The position numbers were made by a program, and so were the translations under genes. This document shows positions 31,557-41,842 of a stretch of DNA of 64,000 nt, piece after piece. The notes below the pieces were generated by a model that was not told the origin of the DNA, searched no databases, and was given only the letters and a program-made list of their open reading frames with translations. Source of the stretch: Heterostelium album PN500 (taxonomy: Eukaryota > Evosea > Eumycetozoa > Acytosteliales > Acytosteliaceae); contig NW_008805064.1 of NCBI RefSeq assembly GCF_000004825.1, positions 62,001-126,000 on the forward strand, written 5' to 3'. Every line of letters starts with the position of its first letter. Within the stretch, counting starts at the first letter, position 1.

Positions 31557-31789
31557 AAAGGACTTGGAAAAGAAGAAAGAGATATTTTTACTTGACCAGC
31601 TGCAGAAATAGCAAAAGTCACTGCCTTTACTCGTAAATTTAAATCTAATTCCTTTCAACTACTAGCCACTTTACTGACCTGCAATTGACTGAACATGAGT
31701 GCTACGAAACAGCATATTCTGGCTGTTCTTACACCTTCTTTGATAAATTTAATAGAGATTTAAATAAAAATTTATTTATTGATCTTATT
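31557..31789. other. Spacer 3' of the split FNIP gene
   Basis: No gene seen; flanks the minisatellite. Confidence 0.4.
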
Positions 31790-32162
31790 TTATGGTAAAT
31801 GATAACATCTAATATCTTTACCACTAAGTATTTTTATAACATTGAATCTGTCTTCAAACATTGATTTGTGGAAGAGGCCTGCCATAAAGTATCGTCTGTG
31901 TGTTTGCTTGCCAAACAAAATGTAATATTGATCATCAAGTTTTCGAATCGAGCACTTATGATTTTCATAATCTTTGAAAGAAATATTGTCAACCAATTTA
32001 GTAGTTGGAAAATAAGCAGTTTTCAATTCAATGTTTTGAACAGAATCTGGTAAAATTCCTTCTTGTAAAACAATATCTTTACCTTCTCGAATGATAAGAT
32101 GATTAACAGAGTTTGGAATAATTCCTTGACGTTTGAAACAGTCCATATTGTGAACATTGAGT
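31790..32162 (-). CDS. 3' part of an F-box/FNIP-repeat gene split by the retrotransposon
   Basis: The minus-strand frame reads LNVHNMDCFKRQG, then GIIPNSVNHLII and GILPDSVQNIEL, which are FNIP-type repeat units (about 22 residues, G-x-x-P-x-S-V/L), followed by a terminal region ending DIRCYHLP. It is the direct continuation of the exon that breaks off at 39444. The 5 bases at 32163-32167 (GTTTT) are the second copy of the target-site duplication. Counting that duplication once, the host gene keeps its frame across the insertion and would encode 549 residues, so the gene was intact when hit. Confidence 0.85.
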
Positions 32163-32167
32163 GTTTT

Positions 32168-32778
32168 TGTTATTTTACAATGGTAATAATATCATATTAT
32201 AATATACATATAAACATATAAATATAATACTTACAACTTTGATATAAGATTAGGAATTACTTTAGGAGTAGTTTTGGTACGAGGAATATAGATTTAATGA
32301 ATGTAATAAAGTTTAGAGATATAATTTACAGTATAATATTTAAAGATAATAGTTTATTTATTTTGCAATTTGAAGATAAGAATAATATTTGGTAATGTTG
32401 AATAATGTTGAATAATTAATTAATTAGTTTTTATTTCTATAATGGATTTCCATGGTATTTATACTGTTGGATTTCTTCGACCAGTGCAGTTGCCCAATCT
32501 CAGAAATCTGTTCTTGATTAACTAGTTTGGTATTCATTGTAGATTAACTTGTTGGTTATTTCTTTATGTTAACTTTGGTAGATTGATATTTTGTTGATTC
32601 ACTGAATGTTGATATTATTCGAATATATTTGATTATTGTTAAACAGTTGAATTATTAATTTAAGTTATTTGAAATCGTGTCCATAAACTGTTTGAATTGT
32701 GATAGTTGAATTCTTAATAAATTATTGAAGTGTCAGTTGATTTGATTATTATAATTCTAAAATGTTAATTTTAGAACA
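32168..32778 (-). repeat. 3' LTR (in element orientation), 611 bp
   Basis: TG...CA ends; matches 38833-39443. The long frame of the element ends at 32785, only 6 bp from this LTR. Confidence 0.95.
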
Positions 32779-32784
32779 CTGTCT

Positions 32785-35700
32785 TTAGTTTGAATTAGTT
32801 TTCAACCAATTTCTATAGTCTCCGGTTAAAGACTTATATGATTGGTGAACATCGTTATCCAGTATCCATCCTTGGACTCCTCCTATATTGAAAAGGTATT
32901 CGGTCTTAGCATCTCTCTTGTTGGTGAGATTGAAGGTTCTCTTTCTTGTGACGAACATTGTATCTTTACGAATGATATTGGCGTTGATCAAGGCTATGAG
33001 TATTTTGGCACTTTGTTTGGTTGGTGGATGGTTCGGATGGGAATTGTGGTATTGGATGTATTCTTCAAGGACAGTTAACTTATTCTTCTTTTCGAATGCT
33101 TCTTTGATTTCTTTGGCAGATATTCTCTGGAAATTAGTGATTTCAGAAGATTCTGAAAATCCTCTTTCATTGTGGAATGTCAATGTATTATGAATGATTG
33201 GATGAGTAGTAGTTGAGTTTGGAATATTATCCAAAATTAAAGTATTTGAATCTGGTGTATTGATAGGTGGGTTGTTGTTTGTAGTTGAATTGTTGTTTGT
33301 TACCAAATCTAATTCTGAATCAATGTCCATGGCTTCAGTGTCATCTGTGTCGTCGTTGTTGTTATTCTGATTGTTTTGTTCATTTTGAGTAATTGAATCG
33401 ATTTCAATTTCATCTTCTTCTTCAACTTCGCCAAATTCAATATCATCATCATCCTCATCGTCTAAAGAGTTGTGTTTCTTGAAGTATTTAGCGTGTCTAG
33501 TGAAAGATGGATTGATTCTCTTTCTCTTTGTACCAGATTCAACGTTGGCAACTGTGACATTTAATCCATTGACATTCGTTACTTCGTATGGACCATCAAA
33601 TCTTGTTTCTAATTTGATTTTGTTTTTAGGGTTTGATCTAAACTTTCTTAGATAAACACTATCACCTACTTTAATATCCATTTCTTTCTTATTTTTATTA
33701 TATTGAATTCTCATGTTATATTGATTATCGAATAACCAATTTCTAACAATTTTGAGTTGATTTCTCTTTGAGTTGATCATGTTTTCGATATCAACGTTTG
33801 ATGAGTTCATTTTCAATTTGTATTGAATAAGAGAGAGTGGTGTTATAGGATTTTCACCTGTATAGATTTTAAAAGGAGAGTATTCGCATCCGTGATGGAT
33901 GGAATTGTTTACACAAAATTCAATTGTATCAACTAAAGTTATCCATTCATCATGGTTTTCTTCATTGTAAGTTGCAATGATAGCTTTACGAAACAAGTTA
34001 CCTAAGTATCTGATTATACTTTCCACTTGTCCATTGGCCTGTTGATTTTCTGTAGTGGTAGTTCTGATTTCACAATTTAATATATCCATCAGATCTTTCC
34101 AAAATTTACTAGTAAACTTTGAATCTCTATCAGAGACAATTTCAACAGGCATGCCATGATGTTTGAATATTTCTTTCATAAAGATTTCAGCTAAATCTTT
34201 AGAAGTGTAAGTTGAATGAACTGGTATGAGTCGTACCATCTTTGATAGACGATCAACAATTACCCAGACTTTATTATATTTAATACCTTTGTATTCTGTA
34301 TCAATTAATGGAATAAAATCCATACTGATGCTCTCAAAACATTTAGTTGGAACAATAAGTGGTTGAAGTTTACCAATTGATTGTCCACGAGCATCAGTTG
34401 CTTTGTTACAAGTATGACAAGCTTTGACATAATTAGTGACATCTTTGGCTATTCCTTCCCAAATGAAATGTCTACTTATTAATTCTAAAGTTTGTTCTAT
34501 TCCATGATGACCTGCAAGTAATGAATCATGGTATATGAAAAGAATACGTTTAATAATAGAGCGAACTTGAGGAATTACTATTTTATCTTCAAAATATTTA
34601 AGTTTACCTTCTGTTTTCACAGATTTAGATTTGTAATATTTTGAAGGATGTATTGTTTTATTCTTTATTTGCGTTTCTTCTTCAATATATCCATTTTCAA
34701 TCATTGCAATTAGATCATTATCATCAATGGAAATGGTGGTGGAGTAAGTGTAACGACTTAAACCATCAGCAATTACATTATCAGATCCTTTTTTATAAAT
34801 AAGAGTTGGGTTAAAAGAAAAAATGTATTGTAACCACCTAATTAATTTAGGTTTTGTATTGTCATTAAGTTTATTATTTATAAAAAGTATATTTTGGTGA
34901 TCGGTATGAATAACTATCTTATAACCTAATAGCATATGGTAGTTAGATTCGAGAGCATGTTTGATTGCCATAACCTCTTGTTCAAAGACATGGTAATCCC
35001 TTTCGGTTGTGTTAAACTTCTTGGATCCATAAAGAACAATTTGTTTGTTATCTTCTTGTTCAATATTGTCTTTGTATTGATATATGACATGACCTATTCC
35101 ATCATTGGAGGCGTCACAATCGATGTGAAATGTTAACTTATAATCAGGTATAAAAAGAAAACTACTATCGCTTATTTGGTTTTTAATCAAATTGAATGTC
35201 TCTGTATGTATGTCTTCCCATTTAAATAATTTATTCTTTCTAGTTATATCAATTAATGGAGCTTCTATTTCAGAGAGTTTGGGGATAAACTTTCGGTAGT
35301 AGTTTGTCAAACCTAAGAATCCTCTCAATTCTCTCTTTGTGATAGGTTGTTTCCAATTTTTGATTGCTAAGATTTTATCATTTATAGGAATCAATTTATT
35401 ATGACCAATAATATGGCCGAGATATTCAAGTGAGTATTGACCAAAAATACATTTAGTTAGTTTTATTTTTAATTTGTTTTGATTTAATAAATCAACAATT
35501 TCTAAAACATCTTGAATGTGTTTGTCTTCATCATCAATGTTTGTTTTGATTAACAAATCATCGAGGTAAACAAGTAATTTTTTGGCAATTACATGTCTTT
35601 GGAATATACTGTCCATGAGTCTCTGAAAACACGCTGGTGCGTTTGTGAGTCCAAATGGTAATACAGTATATTGGAATACACCGAATGAAGTTCGAAATGC

Positions 35701-38526
35701 TGTCTTAGATTGATCATTCTCATGAACTCTAATCTGGTGGTAACCTTGGAGTAGATCAATTTTAGAGAAGAGAACACCATCTCTTGTATTGTTAAGAACT
35801 TCAGTGATGTTTGGTAATGGGTATGTATCTTTGATAGTTATACCATTTAGAGATCTGTAGTCTACACAGAGTCTCCAACCTCCATCTTTCTTTTTAATAA
35901 ATAAAAGGGGTGCCGCAAATGCGGATTGAGATGGGGTGATTTGACCATTTTCCAAATAAGTGTTTATCTGTTTTTCCAATTCATCTAAAAATGAATGTGG
36001 GATTGGATAATTTTTCGGTTTTGGGGGTTGGTCCACCGTCAAATTTATTTTAAAATCAAAATCTCCGCGAGATGGGGGTAATTCTTTGTCAAAAGGTTTA
36101 ACCACATCAGGGTATTTATTTAAAATGAGATTTTTTATTTTCTTTGAAAGATTTGATTCAAAAGTGTGGTTAGAATTTTTACTTTCATCCAACTTTTCGT
36201 GTGTGTTTGATTTATTTGTATTCTCATCTACACTAATATCATTTAAATATACTAAAGCACAACATTCATCATTATCACTCTCGCTTTGCGAAATTAAACA
36301 ATTTCTAGTTTCAATTAAATTAGTTTGAATAGAATCGTTTAGAGTGTTGAATTTGATAGCTAGTTCTTTAATATTGTTTTCTTTATCAACGTTAGGTAAA
36401 GATATAATTTTATTTTTAAAATCAATTTTCAAATTTAAATTTTGTAACGTCTCTGTTCCCAAAAGAATAAAGTTTGTTTTAGAATTGATTATAAAAAATG
36501 GTATTTTAAATACTTTATTATTGATTGTTATATTTTTATTTATTTGTTTTGATAATGTAGAACTGTCTTTGTTGATTCCATTCAAGGTAATGTTCACATC
36601 TGTTAGATTCTTGATGTCACTTTCCTGTAATAGATCAAATGAGAGTAAGTTAATGTTACTACAACTGTCAATAAAAATATTAACATACATGTTATTTATA
36701 GTTCCAGGCATCGAACATAAGAATGCATTAGCTTGCTTTCTTTGGCCAGTGGCTGGATCGATATCTCGGAATTTTCCAAACTTCCCGTAGAAACAATTGT
36801 TTGGAAGATGGTTGCCCTTTTTACAGATAGAGCAAGTACCAATCTTGGACTTCTTTTCGGTGAATTTGGTTTTATTTTGTCCGACACTTGGTGGTGCGGA
36901 TCTTTTATTGGTATTGTTTGGTGACCATTTCTGGAGAAGATTTGGTTGTACATTAGATGTATGGTATTCTACCGGTTGATGATTTCGAGTGGTGAAATGC
37001 ATCACTTTCTCCTCCCTTTTTAACCGAAGTTTATCGTCGAGTTGCTTTCGACCTAAATCATTTAATCTTTTGGTCAAAGCATTGATGCTCTTCTTATGAT
37101 GTGCCTTGGTTAATTCTGGATCTGCTTTGATGTTGCTAGGAAGCAAACTGTAAAGCTGTGTGGCGATGTCAGTTTGAGAAAGACGCGATTTACTATAGAT
37201 CTCTCGGAATTTGACAATGAACTTATGAGTGGTTTCGAATTGTTCAAGTCTCAAATTCTTAAGATCGGTAACGTATTCATCGGATTCTCGTTTGATACCG
37301 AAGGTATTGGTTAGAATAGAGGCAAATTCCTTCCATTTCATTGTACGTTTTAGGATTTCTGCATCTTCTGCTGATGAAACCGAAGTGATGGCTTCCTCTG
37401 AGAGTTTGCTTAAAGCAATGACGCATCGTAACCTATCTTCTGGTACTACGTTCTCCACTTGGGATATGAATGTTTGGGTGTCGCTCATATCTGGAACGAA
37501 TAATGGAATCTTGGCAGTATAGTTTTTGACTTGGTCTCTCAAATGACTAGAGACCAGAGATTGGATTCCGAGTAGATCAACTCTTTCGGTGACTGCTGCC
37601 TCGAATGCTCCTTCGTCGCCAAGTAGTGGGTTCGATACCAAGAATTGGGCAGCTCTTTCAATCAAGTCTTTGTTTGATGCCAACAGCATGTCGTTGAAGG
37701 AGACAGCTCTGATTCTTGCTCTTGCATCTCTCAAAGCTTGACTAGAGAACTCTACCACAGTTCGGTGTCTATTGGATCTTGCAGACTTTGGAGTGGTGTT
37801 ACGTGTATATTTAATCTTATCAATTGGCATTTTGACAGTTTCATCATCCGACTGATCAGAGGTGTCCGAGTCGGATGATTCTGGATCAGATGGATCTTGG
37901 AAAGCTATTCTACCAATCTCCTTCTTCGATCTTTTCCTACGATGATTGTTATCATCATCATAGTCGTCTTCGGATTCGGAATTAGAATCTTCTGATTCGG
38001 ATCGGTGGTATTGATGTCCTTTATCATGGGAGTTGGTGCTCACATTGCGGTTGGGACTTGTTCCGTGATTGGAAATGCTAGTAGCATTCTTGTTGGTACT
38101 TGAAATACTTGGCAAGTTTGGAACATTGTTAATGGTACTCGTAGTACTTAGATTACCGTTGGTGACAGTTGTTCTTGGAGAACCACCATTGGTTGCATTG
38201 GTGCTGGTCGCACTTTGGTTTAAACTTGGAGAACCATTATTGGTTGTATTGGTGCTGGTCGCACTTTGGGTATCTCTTGGAGAACCACTGTTGGTTACAT
38301 TGGTGCTGGTCGCACTTTGGATATCTCCGGCGCTGGACGCGCTTAGTGGAGTTTGTTCAATTGCATTGGTATTGGTCATACTTGTTGCATTGAGTGGGTT
38401 TGTTATGGACATAGTGTTGTCAGAAACATTGGTTTCCGCTTGGTTTTCAGTTGGAGAAATGTCAGCCATTTGACCCGAGTTAGTTTCGTCGTTAGTGGTT
38501 GGAATGGATGTGTTTAATTGGGACAT
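32785..38526 (-). CDS. Gag-Pol polyprotein of the LTR retrotransposon (1913 aa)
   Basis: A single open frame with approximate residue positions as follows. A Ser/Thr/Asn-rich N-terminus with S-A-T-S-T-N repeats (about 60-125) leads to an acidic/basic tract and a capsid-like region (about 255-500). The CCHC zinc knuckle CSICKKGNHLPNNC is near 564, the aspartic-protease-like FIDSCSNINLLS near 618, and reverse transcriptase has WRLCVDYRSLN near 890 and YLDDLL near 988. RNase H starts HIDCDASNDGIG near 1137. Integrase has an HHCC zinc finger at about 1334-1372 and the D,D,E core (MDFIPL, VSDRDSKF, QQANGQVE). An acidic linker and a C-terminal extension of about 120 residues (after HNERGFSESS) are not recognised. 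Gag and Pol share one frame, as in some Ty3 relatives. Confidence 0.93.
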   Translation of the reverse strand: MSQLNTSIPTTNDETNSGQMADISPTENQAETNVSDNTMSITNPLNATSMTNTNAIEQTPLSASSAGDIQSATSTNVTNSGSPRDTQSATSTNTTNNGSPSLNQSATSTNATNGGSPRTTVTNGNLSTTSTINNVPNLPSISSTNKNATSISNHGTSPNRNVSTNSHDKGHQYHRSESEDSNSESEDDYDDDNNHRRKRSKKEIGRIAFQDPSDPESSDSDTSDQSDDETVKMPIDKIKYTRNTTPKSARSNRHRTVVEFSSQALRDARARIRAVSFNDMLLASNKDLIERAAQFLVSNPLLGDEGAFEAAVTERVDLLGIQSLVSSHLRDQVKNYTAKIPLFVPDMSDTQTFISQVENVVPEDRLRCVIALSKLSEEAITSVSSAEDAEILKRTMKWKEFASILTNTFGIKRESDEYVTDLKNLRLEQFETTHKFIVKFREIYSKSRLSQTDIATQLYSLLPSNIKADPELTKAHHKKSINALTKRLNDLGRKQLDDKLRLKREEKVMHFTTRNHQPVEYHTSNVQPNLLQKWSPNNTNKRSAPPSVGQNKTKFTEKKSKIGTCSICKKGNHLPNNCFYGKFGKFRDIDPATGQRKQANAFLCSMPGTINNMYVNIFIDSCSNINLLSFDLLQESDIKNLTDVNITLNGINKDSSTLSKQINKNITINNKVFKIPFFIINSKTNFILLGTETLQNLNLKIDFKNKIISLPNVDKENNIKELAIKFNTLNDSIQTNLIETRNCLISQSESDNDECCALVYLNDISVDENTNKSNTHEKLDESKNSNHTFESNLSKKIKNLILNKYPDVVKPFDKELPPSRGDFDFKINLTVDQPPKPKNYPIPHSFLDELEKQINTYLENGQITPSQSAFAAPLLFIKKKDGGWRLCVDYRSLNGITIKDTYPLPNITEVLNNTRDGVLFSKIDLLQGYHQIRVHENDQSKTAFRTSFGVFQYTVLPFGLTNAPACFQRLMDSIFQRHVIAKKLLVYLDDLLIKTNIDDEDKHIQDVLEIVDLLNQNKLKIKLTKCIFGQYSLEYLGHIIGHNKLIPINDKILAIKNWKQPITKRELRGFLGLTNYYRKFIPKLSEIEAPLIDITRKNKLFKWEDIHTETFNLIKNQISDSSFLFIPDYKLTFHIDCDASNDGIGHVIYQYKDNIEQEDNKQIVLYGSKKFNTTERDYHVFEQEVMAIKHALESNYHMLLGYKIVIHTDHQNILFINNKLNDNTKPKLIRWLQYIFSFNPTLIYKKGSDNVIADGLSRYTYSTTISIDDNDLIAMIENGYIEEETQIKNKTIHPSKYYKSKSVKTEGKLKYFEDKIVIPQVRSIIKRILFIYHDSLLAGHHGIEQTLELISRHFIWEGIAKDVTNYVKACHTCNKATDARGQSIGKLQPLIVPTKCFESISMDFIPLIDTEYKGIKYNKVWVIVDRLSKMVRLIPVHSTYTSKDLAEIFMKEIFKHHGMPVEIVSDRDSKFTSKFWKDLMDILNCEIRTTTTENQQANGQVESIIRYLGNLFRKAIIATYNEENHDEWITLVDTIEFCVNNSIHHGCEYSPFKIYTGENPITPLSLIQYKLKMNSSNVDIENMINSKRNQLKIVRNWLFDNQYNMRIQYNKNKKEMDIKVGDSVYLRKFRSNPKNKIKLETRFDGPYEVTNVNGLNVTVANVESGTKRKRINPSFTRHAKYFKKHNSLDDEDDDDIEFGEVEEEDEIEIDSITQNEQNNQNNNNDDTDDTEAMDIDSELDLVTNNNSTTNNNPPINTPDSNTLILDNIPNSTTTHPIIHNTLTFHNERGFSESSEITNFQRISAKEIKEAFEKKNKLTVLEEYIQYHNSHPNHPPTKQSAKILIALINANIIRKDTMFVTRKRTFNLTNKRDAKTEYLFNIGGVQGWILDNDVHQSYKSLTGDYRNWLKTNSN

Positions 38527-38616
38527 CTTTTAGTTGGTTTGTTTCTTTTATGTTCTATATAAATAGAATAAAGAAAAATTTAATTAGTAAATATTTATAG
38601 ATATTTCTAATTATAA

Positions 38617-38795
38617 TCACTTGGTGGTGATGTGTATATATTGTTCACTTGGTGGTGAAAATCACTTGATGGTGATGTATATATATATATTGTTCACTTG
38701 ATGGTGAAAATCACTTGGTGGTGATATATATATATGTATTTCACTTGATGGTGAAAATCACTTGGTGGTGATATATATTATGCACTTGGAGGTGC
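38617..38795. repeat. Array of TCACTTGGTGGTGA units in the retrotransposon leader
   Basis: Seven or so copies of TCACTTGG/ATGGTGA, each able to pair TCAC with GTGA, alternate with TATATA-rich spacers and AAAA between paired units. The last unit is a variant, GCACTTGGAGGTGC, that keeps its end pairing. The array lies between the primer-binding site and the start of the gag frame. Confidence 0.85.
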
Positions 38796-38832
38796 TATGG
38801 TCGATCGGTGCTTTAAAGAGCAGATGCTACCA

Positions 38833-39443
38833 TGTTATTTTACAATGGTAATAATATCATATTATAATATACATATAAACATATAAATATAATACTTACA
38901 ACTTTGATATAAGATTAGGAATTACTTTAGGAGTAGTTTTGGTACGAGGAATATAGATTTAATGAATGTAATAAAGTTTAGAGATATAATTTACAGTATA
39001 ATATTTAAAGATAATAGTTTATTTATTTTGCAATTTGAAGATAAGAATAATATTTGGTAATGTTGAATAATGTTGAATAATTAATTAATTAGTTTTTATT
39101 TCTATAATGGATTTCCATGGTATTTATACTGTTGGATTTCTTCGACCAGTGCAGTTGCCCAATCTCAGAAATCTGTTCTTGATTAACTAGTTTGGTATTC
39201 ATTGTAGATTAACTTGTTGGTTATTTCTTTATGTTAACTTTGGTAGATTGATATTTTGTTGATTCACTGAATGTTGATATTATTCGAATATATTTGATTA
39301 TTGTTAAACAGTTGAATTATTAATTTAAGTTATTTGAAATCGTGTCCATAAACTGTTTGAATTGTGATAGTTGAATTCTTAATAAATTATTGAAGTGTCA
39401 GTTGATTTGATTATTATAATTCTAAAATGTTAATTTTAGAACA
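38833..39443 (-). repeat. 5' LTR (in element orientation), 611 bp
   Basis: Identical by eye to 32168-32778; directly followed (minus strand) by the tRNA primer-binding site. Confidence 0.95.
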
Positions 39444-40796
39444 GTTTTCAACGATGATGGAAGTGAATCCTGTTTGATATCAAAGGCAAACCTTACACTA
39501 ATTTCAAGTGTTTCAACACCGAATGGAATGACTCTGAGTATATGTGAATTCTCATCATGATAATAATCGAGAGACAACTTCTTGATATCCAAACCATCAA
39601 GTGATTCTTGTTTGAATGCCGATTCTTGTAGACTTTCCAAATGATAAAGTGTGCGATCTGGGAACAATTCGTCAATGTCATAAACAGAATCGGCAAGACT
39701 GAGATGTCTAATCGAGGTAGGTAATGCCGATTGTAATGTAAGTGAGTGTATAATGTGCAGTGTTGTCAGTGATTTCGGTAGATCTCTTAGATCTAATAAA
39801 CCAGAACCATCAGTCAACACTATAGATCTAAGATTCTCGAGATACTTTATTGACTTCATCCATGACAAAGGAACATTATGTAGTGTGATTAACGAATTTG
39901 GTAGTACGTTAGAGCCAATAAACACTTCTTTGCCATTGTGAACGAATTCTTCTAGATTTGGAGGTAACGATCCAACTTTGAGATAGTTATCGAGTGTGGG
40001 ACCAATGACTCTTAATATCTTCAGTGATGTCGGTAATACTCCAGGTTCCAATATTTGGTTGAGTGTATAAATCTCTAAACTCTCCAATGTATCAGGTAAT
40101 ACACCTACTTCGATCACCTGATTGAAACCGCCAAGAAATTTCAATCTCTTCAACTTGGGTGGAAAACAACCTTTGAATAACTGTTCATTAAAATGAAAAC
40201 CAAATTCCAATGAGGTGATATTCATTGGTATTCCATAATATAAAGTTTGACAATCCTCTATACTTGTTACATTAGATTTACTAATCAAATCATAAAGTTT
40301 TGTAAACAGTTGATCTGAATCTTCTCTATTTTGCATATCACTAGTTTCCGTTACTTCTACTATATTTTGATCGATTTCATCTGTACTTTCAATTGAATCT
40401 GAAGAAATATATAAAGATAAATTAATAATAATAGTATTAAAACAATCAATCAACAATTCTAAAGATATATTTACCATAATCTATAACATGATCAACAAGA
40501 AAAGTATAATTTGTATCTGGTGTGACGTACATAGTACGTTGTTTCTTTTTGTCAAGTGACTCTAATATTAAAGATCGATATGAATTCAATGTGATCCTTG
40601 AACTATCTTTATAGACACAATATAAACTATCGGTATCAAACCATAGATATCTATTTCTATCATCAAACCATCTTTTACAAACTAAACTAAAACAAATCTT
40701 GTCGATATTATCTTTCAAATTATTAACAATGTTTGATAATAGAATATGTGGAAGATTTACTAATTTATGTGTTGAATTGTTAATGTTTATTGTCAT
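39444..40796 (-). CDS. 5' part of the F-box/FNIP-repeat gene
   Basis: Exon 1 runs 40796-40475 (MTININNSTHKLVNLPHILL; an F-box-like segment to CFSLVCKRWFDDRNRYLWF). A GTAAAT..CAG intron of 76 bp follows, and exon 2 runs from 40398 to the LTR at 39444. Exon 2 carries at least eight FNIP-type repeats, e.g. GCFPPKLKRLKFLGGFNQ, GVLPDTLESLEIYTLNQ and GVLPTSLKILRVIG, ending SLPSSLK at the insertion. An upstream in-frame ATG at 40886 would add a hydrophobic stretch; the start at 40796 fits F-box family members better. F-box/FNIP proteins are a huge dictyostelid family presumed to be SCF ubiquitin-ligase adaptors. The remaining third of the gene is at 31790-32162. The allele seen here is interrupted and presumably inactive. 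Confidence 0.85.
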
Positions 40797-41480
40797 TTTA
40801 GCTGGGATGAAATGATCGCAAATCAAAAAAAATTTTGTTTTAAAAGATAAAGTTAATAATATATTTTTAAAAATAATCATGATCAATCAACAATTTTTAA
40901 GATATATTATGTATCTATCTAGATTTTAAATTTGAAGAAAAATTAAAAAAAAAATTGTTTTAAAAGTTTTTTACAACGATCTATGTCATTGCCCACGATC
41001 TCTGTCATTTTTCACAATCTCTGTCGGTCCATCCGATCTCTGTCATTGCCAACAGCCTCTCTCCGTCCATCTCTGTCTGTTGATCGAAACTCAGTTTGAT
41101 CCTTCAATCATTGTCTGAATTTACCTTTTAAAGAGATCTCTCTTTTAATGTTGATTAAACTCACTAAATAAATTCGTTAATATTAATATCATTAGAGATT
41201 TGCGCTATGAGAATTTAATAATCTCAACGTTCAACTTTTTTAATTTTATTTAATCACTTTATCTTGTTAATCTTTCTTTTCTATCAATAATTTATATTTT
41301 TGTTGTTTTGTATTTTTATTTGAGAAAATAGATTTGTTCTTGCAGTTGATATTTGTTGTTGTTCGGAATGGTGATCGACTATTTGTGTGGCAGGTACTTA
41401 CTACATAAGTGTCTTTTGTCCTATGTCATTGTTGAAGCTTGGAATAGCTATACTGAAAATGTTGTCATCGTTGTTTGTTG
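40797..41480. other. Intergenic with a short imperfect tandem repeat
   Basis: At about 40978-41090 the phrase CGATCTCTGTCATTGCC recurs four or five times with changes (GATCTCTGTCGGTCCATC, CATCTCTGTCTG), a period of roughly 20-25 bp. The rest shows no gene; the F-box gene promoter should lie near 40800-40950. Confidence 0.5.
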
Positions 41481-41706
41481 TTAATTATGTTGGTTCAGTT
41501 GATAATGAATGATTTGAACTGATGATTGTACTGTTGATGGATTCAACCATCTCGTACTAGTGGTGCCACTTGAAATAGCCATAGTAAGCCAAAAATCTGC
41601 AAGATCAGATTGACTATAAACAGATGAATGTGTTCTTAACTGGTTTACCAATGCATCACAACTAGCTTCTATTGTACAATACGTTTGGCCAAAGTACTTC
41701 TTAATA
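41481..41706 (-). pseudogene. Coding remnant or orphan exon (about 74 codons)
   Basis: The minus strand reads KKYFGQTYCTIEASCDALVN, then LRTHSSVYSQSDLADFWLTM and a Ser/Thr/Gln tail ending in TAA at 41483-41481. Codon use and composition look protein-coding. A possible first exon (ATG AAT TAT AGA AAG G, from about 41780) with a GTAAGT donor splices to an AAG acceptor in the wrong phase, so a complete gene cannot be supported. No family is recognised. Confidence 0.35.
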
Positions 41707-41842
41707 ATGAATTATCATTATTAATAATATTCTATGAATTAAGAGAATTTAAATTTAACTTACCCTTTCTATAATTCATTCTTTTACAAATAAAAATAAT
41801 AATTAGTAAATATAATTTCATTTAAAAAATATTTCTCAACTA

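Larger units (their letters stand above)
32168..39443 (-). mobile_element. Whole-looking Ty3/gypsy LTR retrotransposon (7276 bp) inserted in an F-box/FNIP gene
   Basis: Two 611-bp LTRs (32168-32778, 38833-39443) begin TG and end CA and are identical as far as I can compare by eye. The insertion is flanked by the 5-bp direct repeat GTTTT (32163-32167, 39444-39448). Read on the minus strand, TGGTAGCATCTG directly abuts the 5' LTR and looks like a primer-binding site for the initiator Met tRNA 3' end (TGCTACCA). About 300 bp of leader and one long gag-pol frame follow. LTR identity and the clean duplication indicate a very recent insertion. The element looks whole. The order of reverse transcriptase, RNase H and then integrase places it in the Ty3/gypsy (Metaviridae) group. 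Confidence 0.95.

Noticed and set aside
38069-38473. Val/Leu-rich repeat protein on the plus strand
   Set aside because: Antisense of the Ser/Thr/Asn repeats in the retrotransposon gag region.
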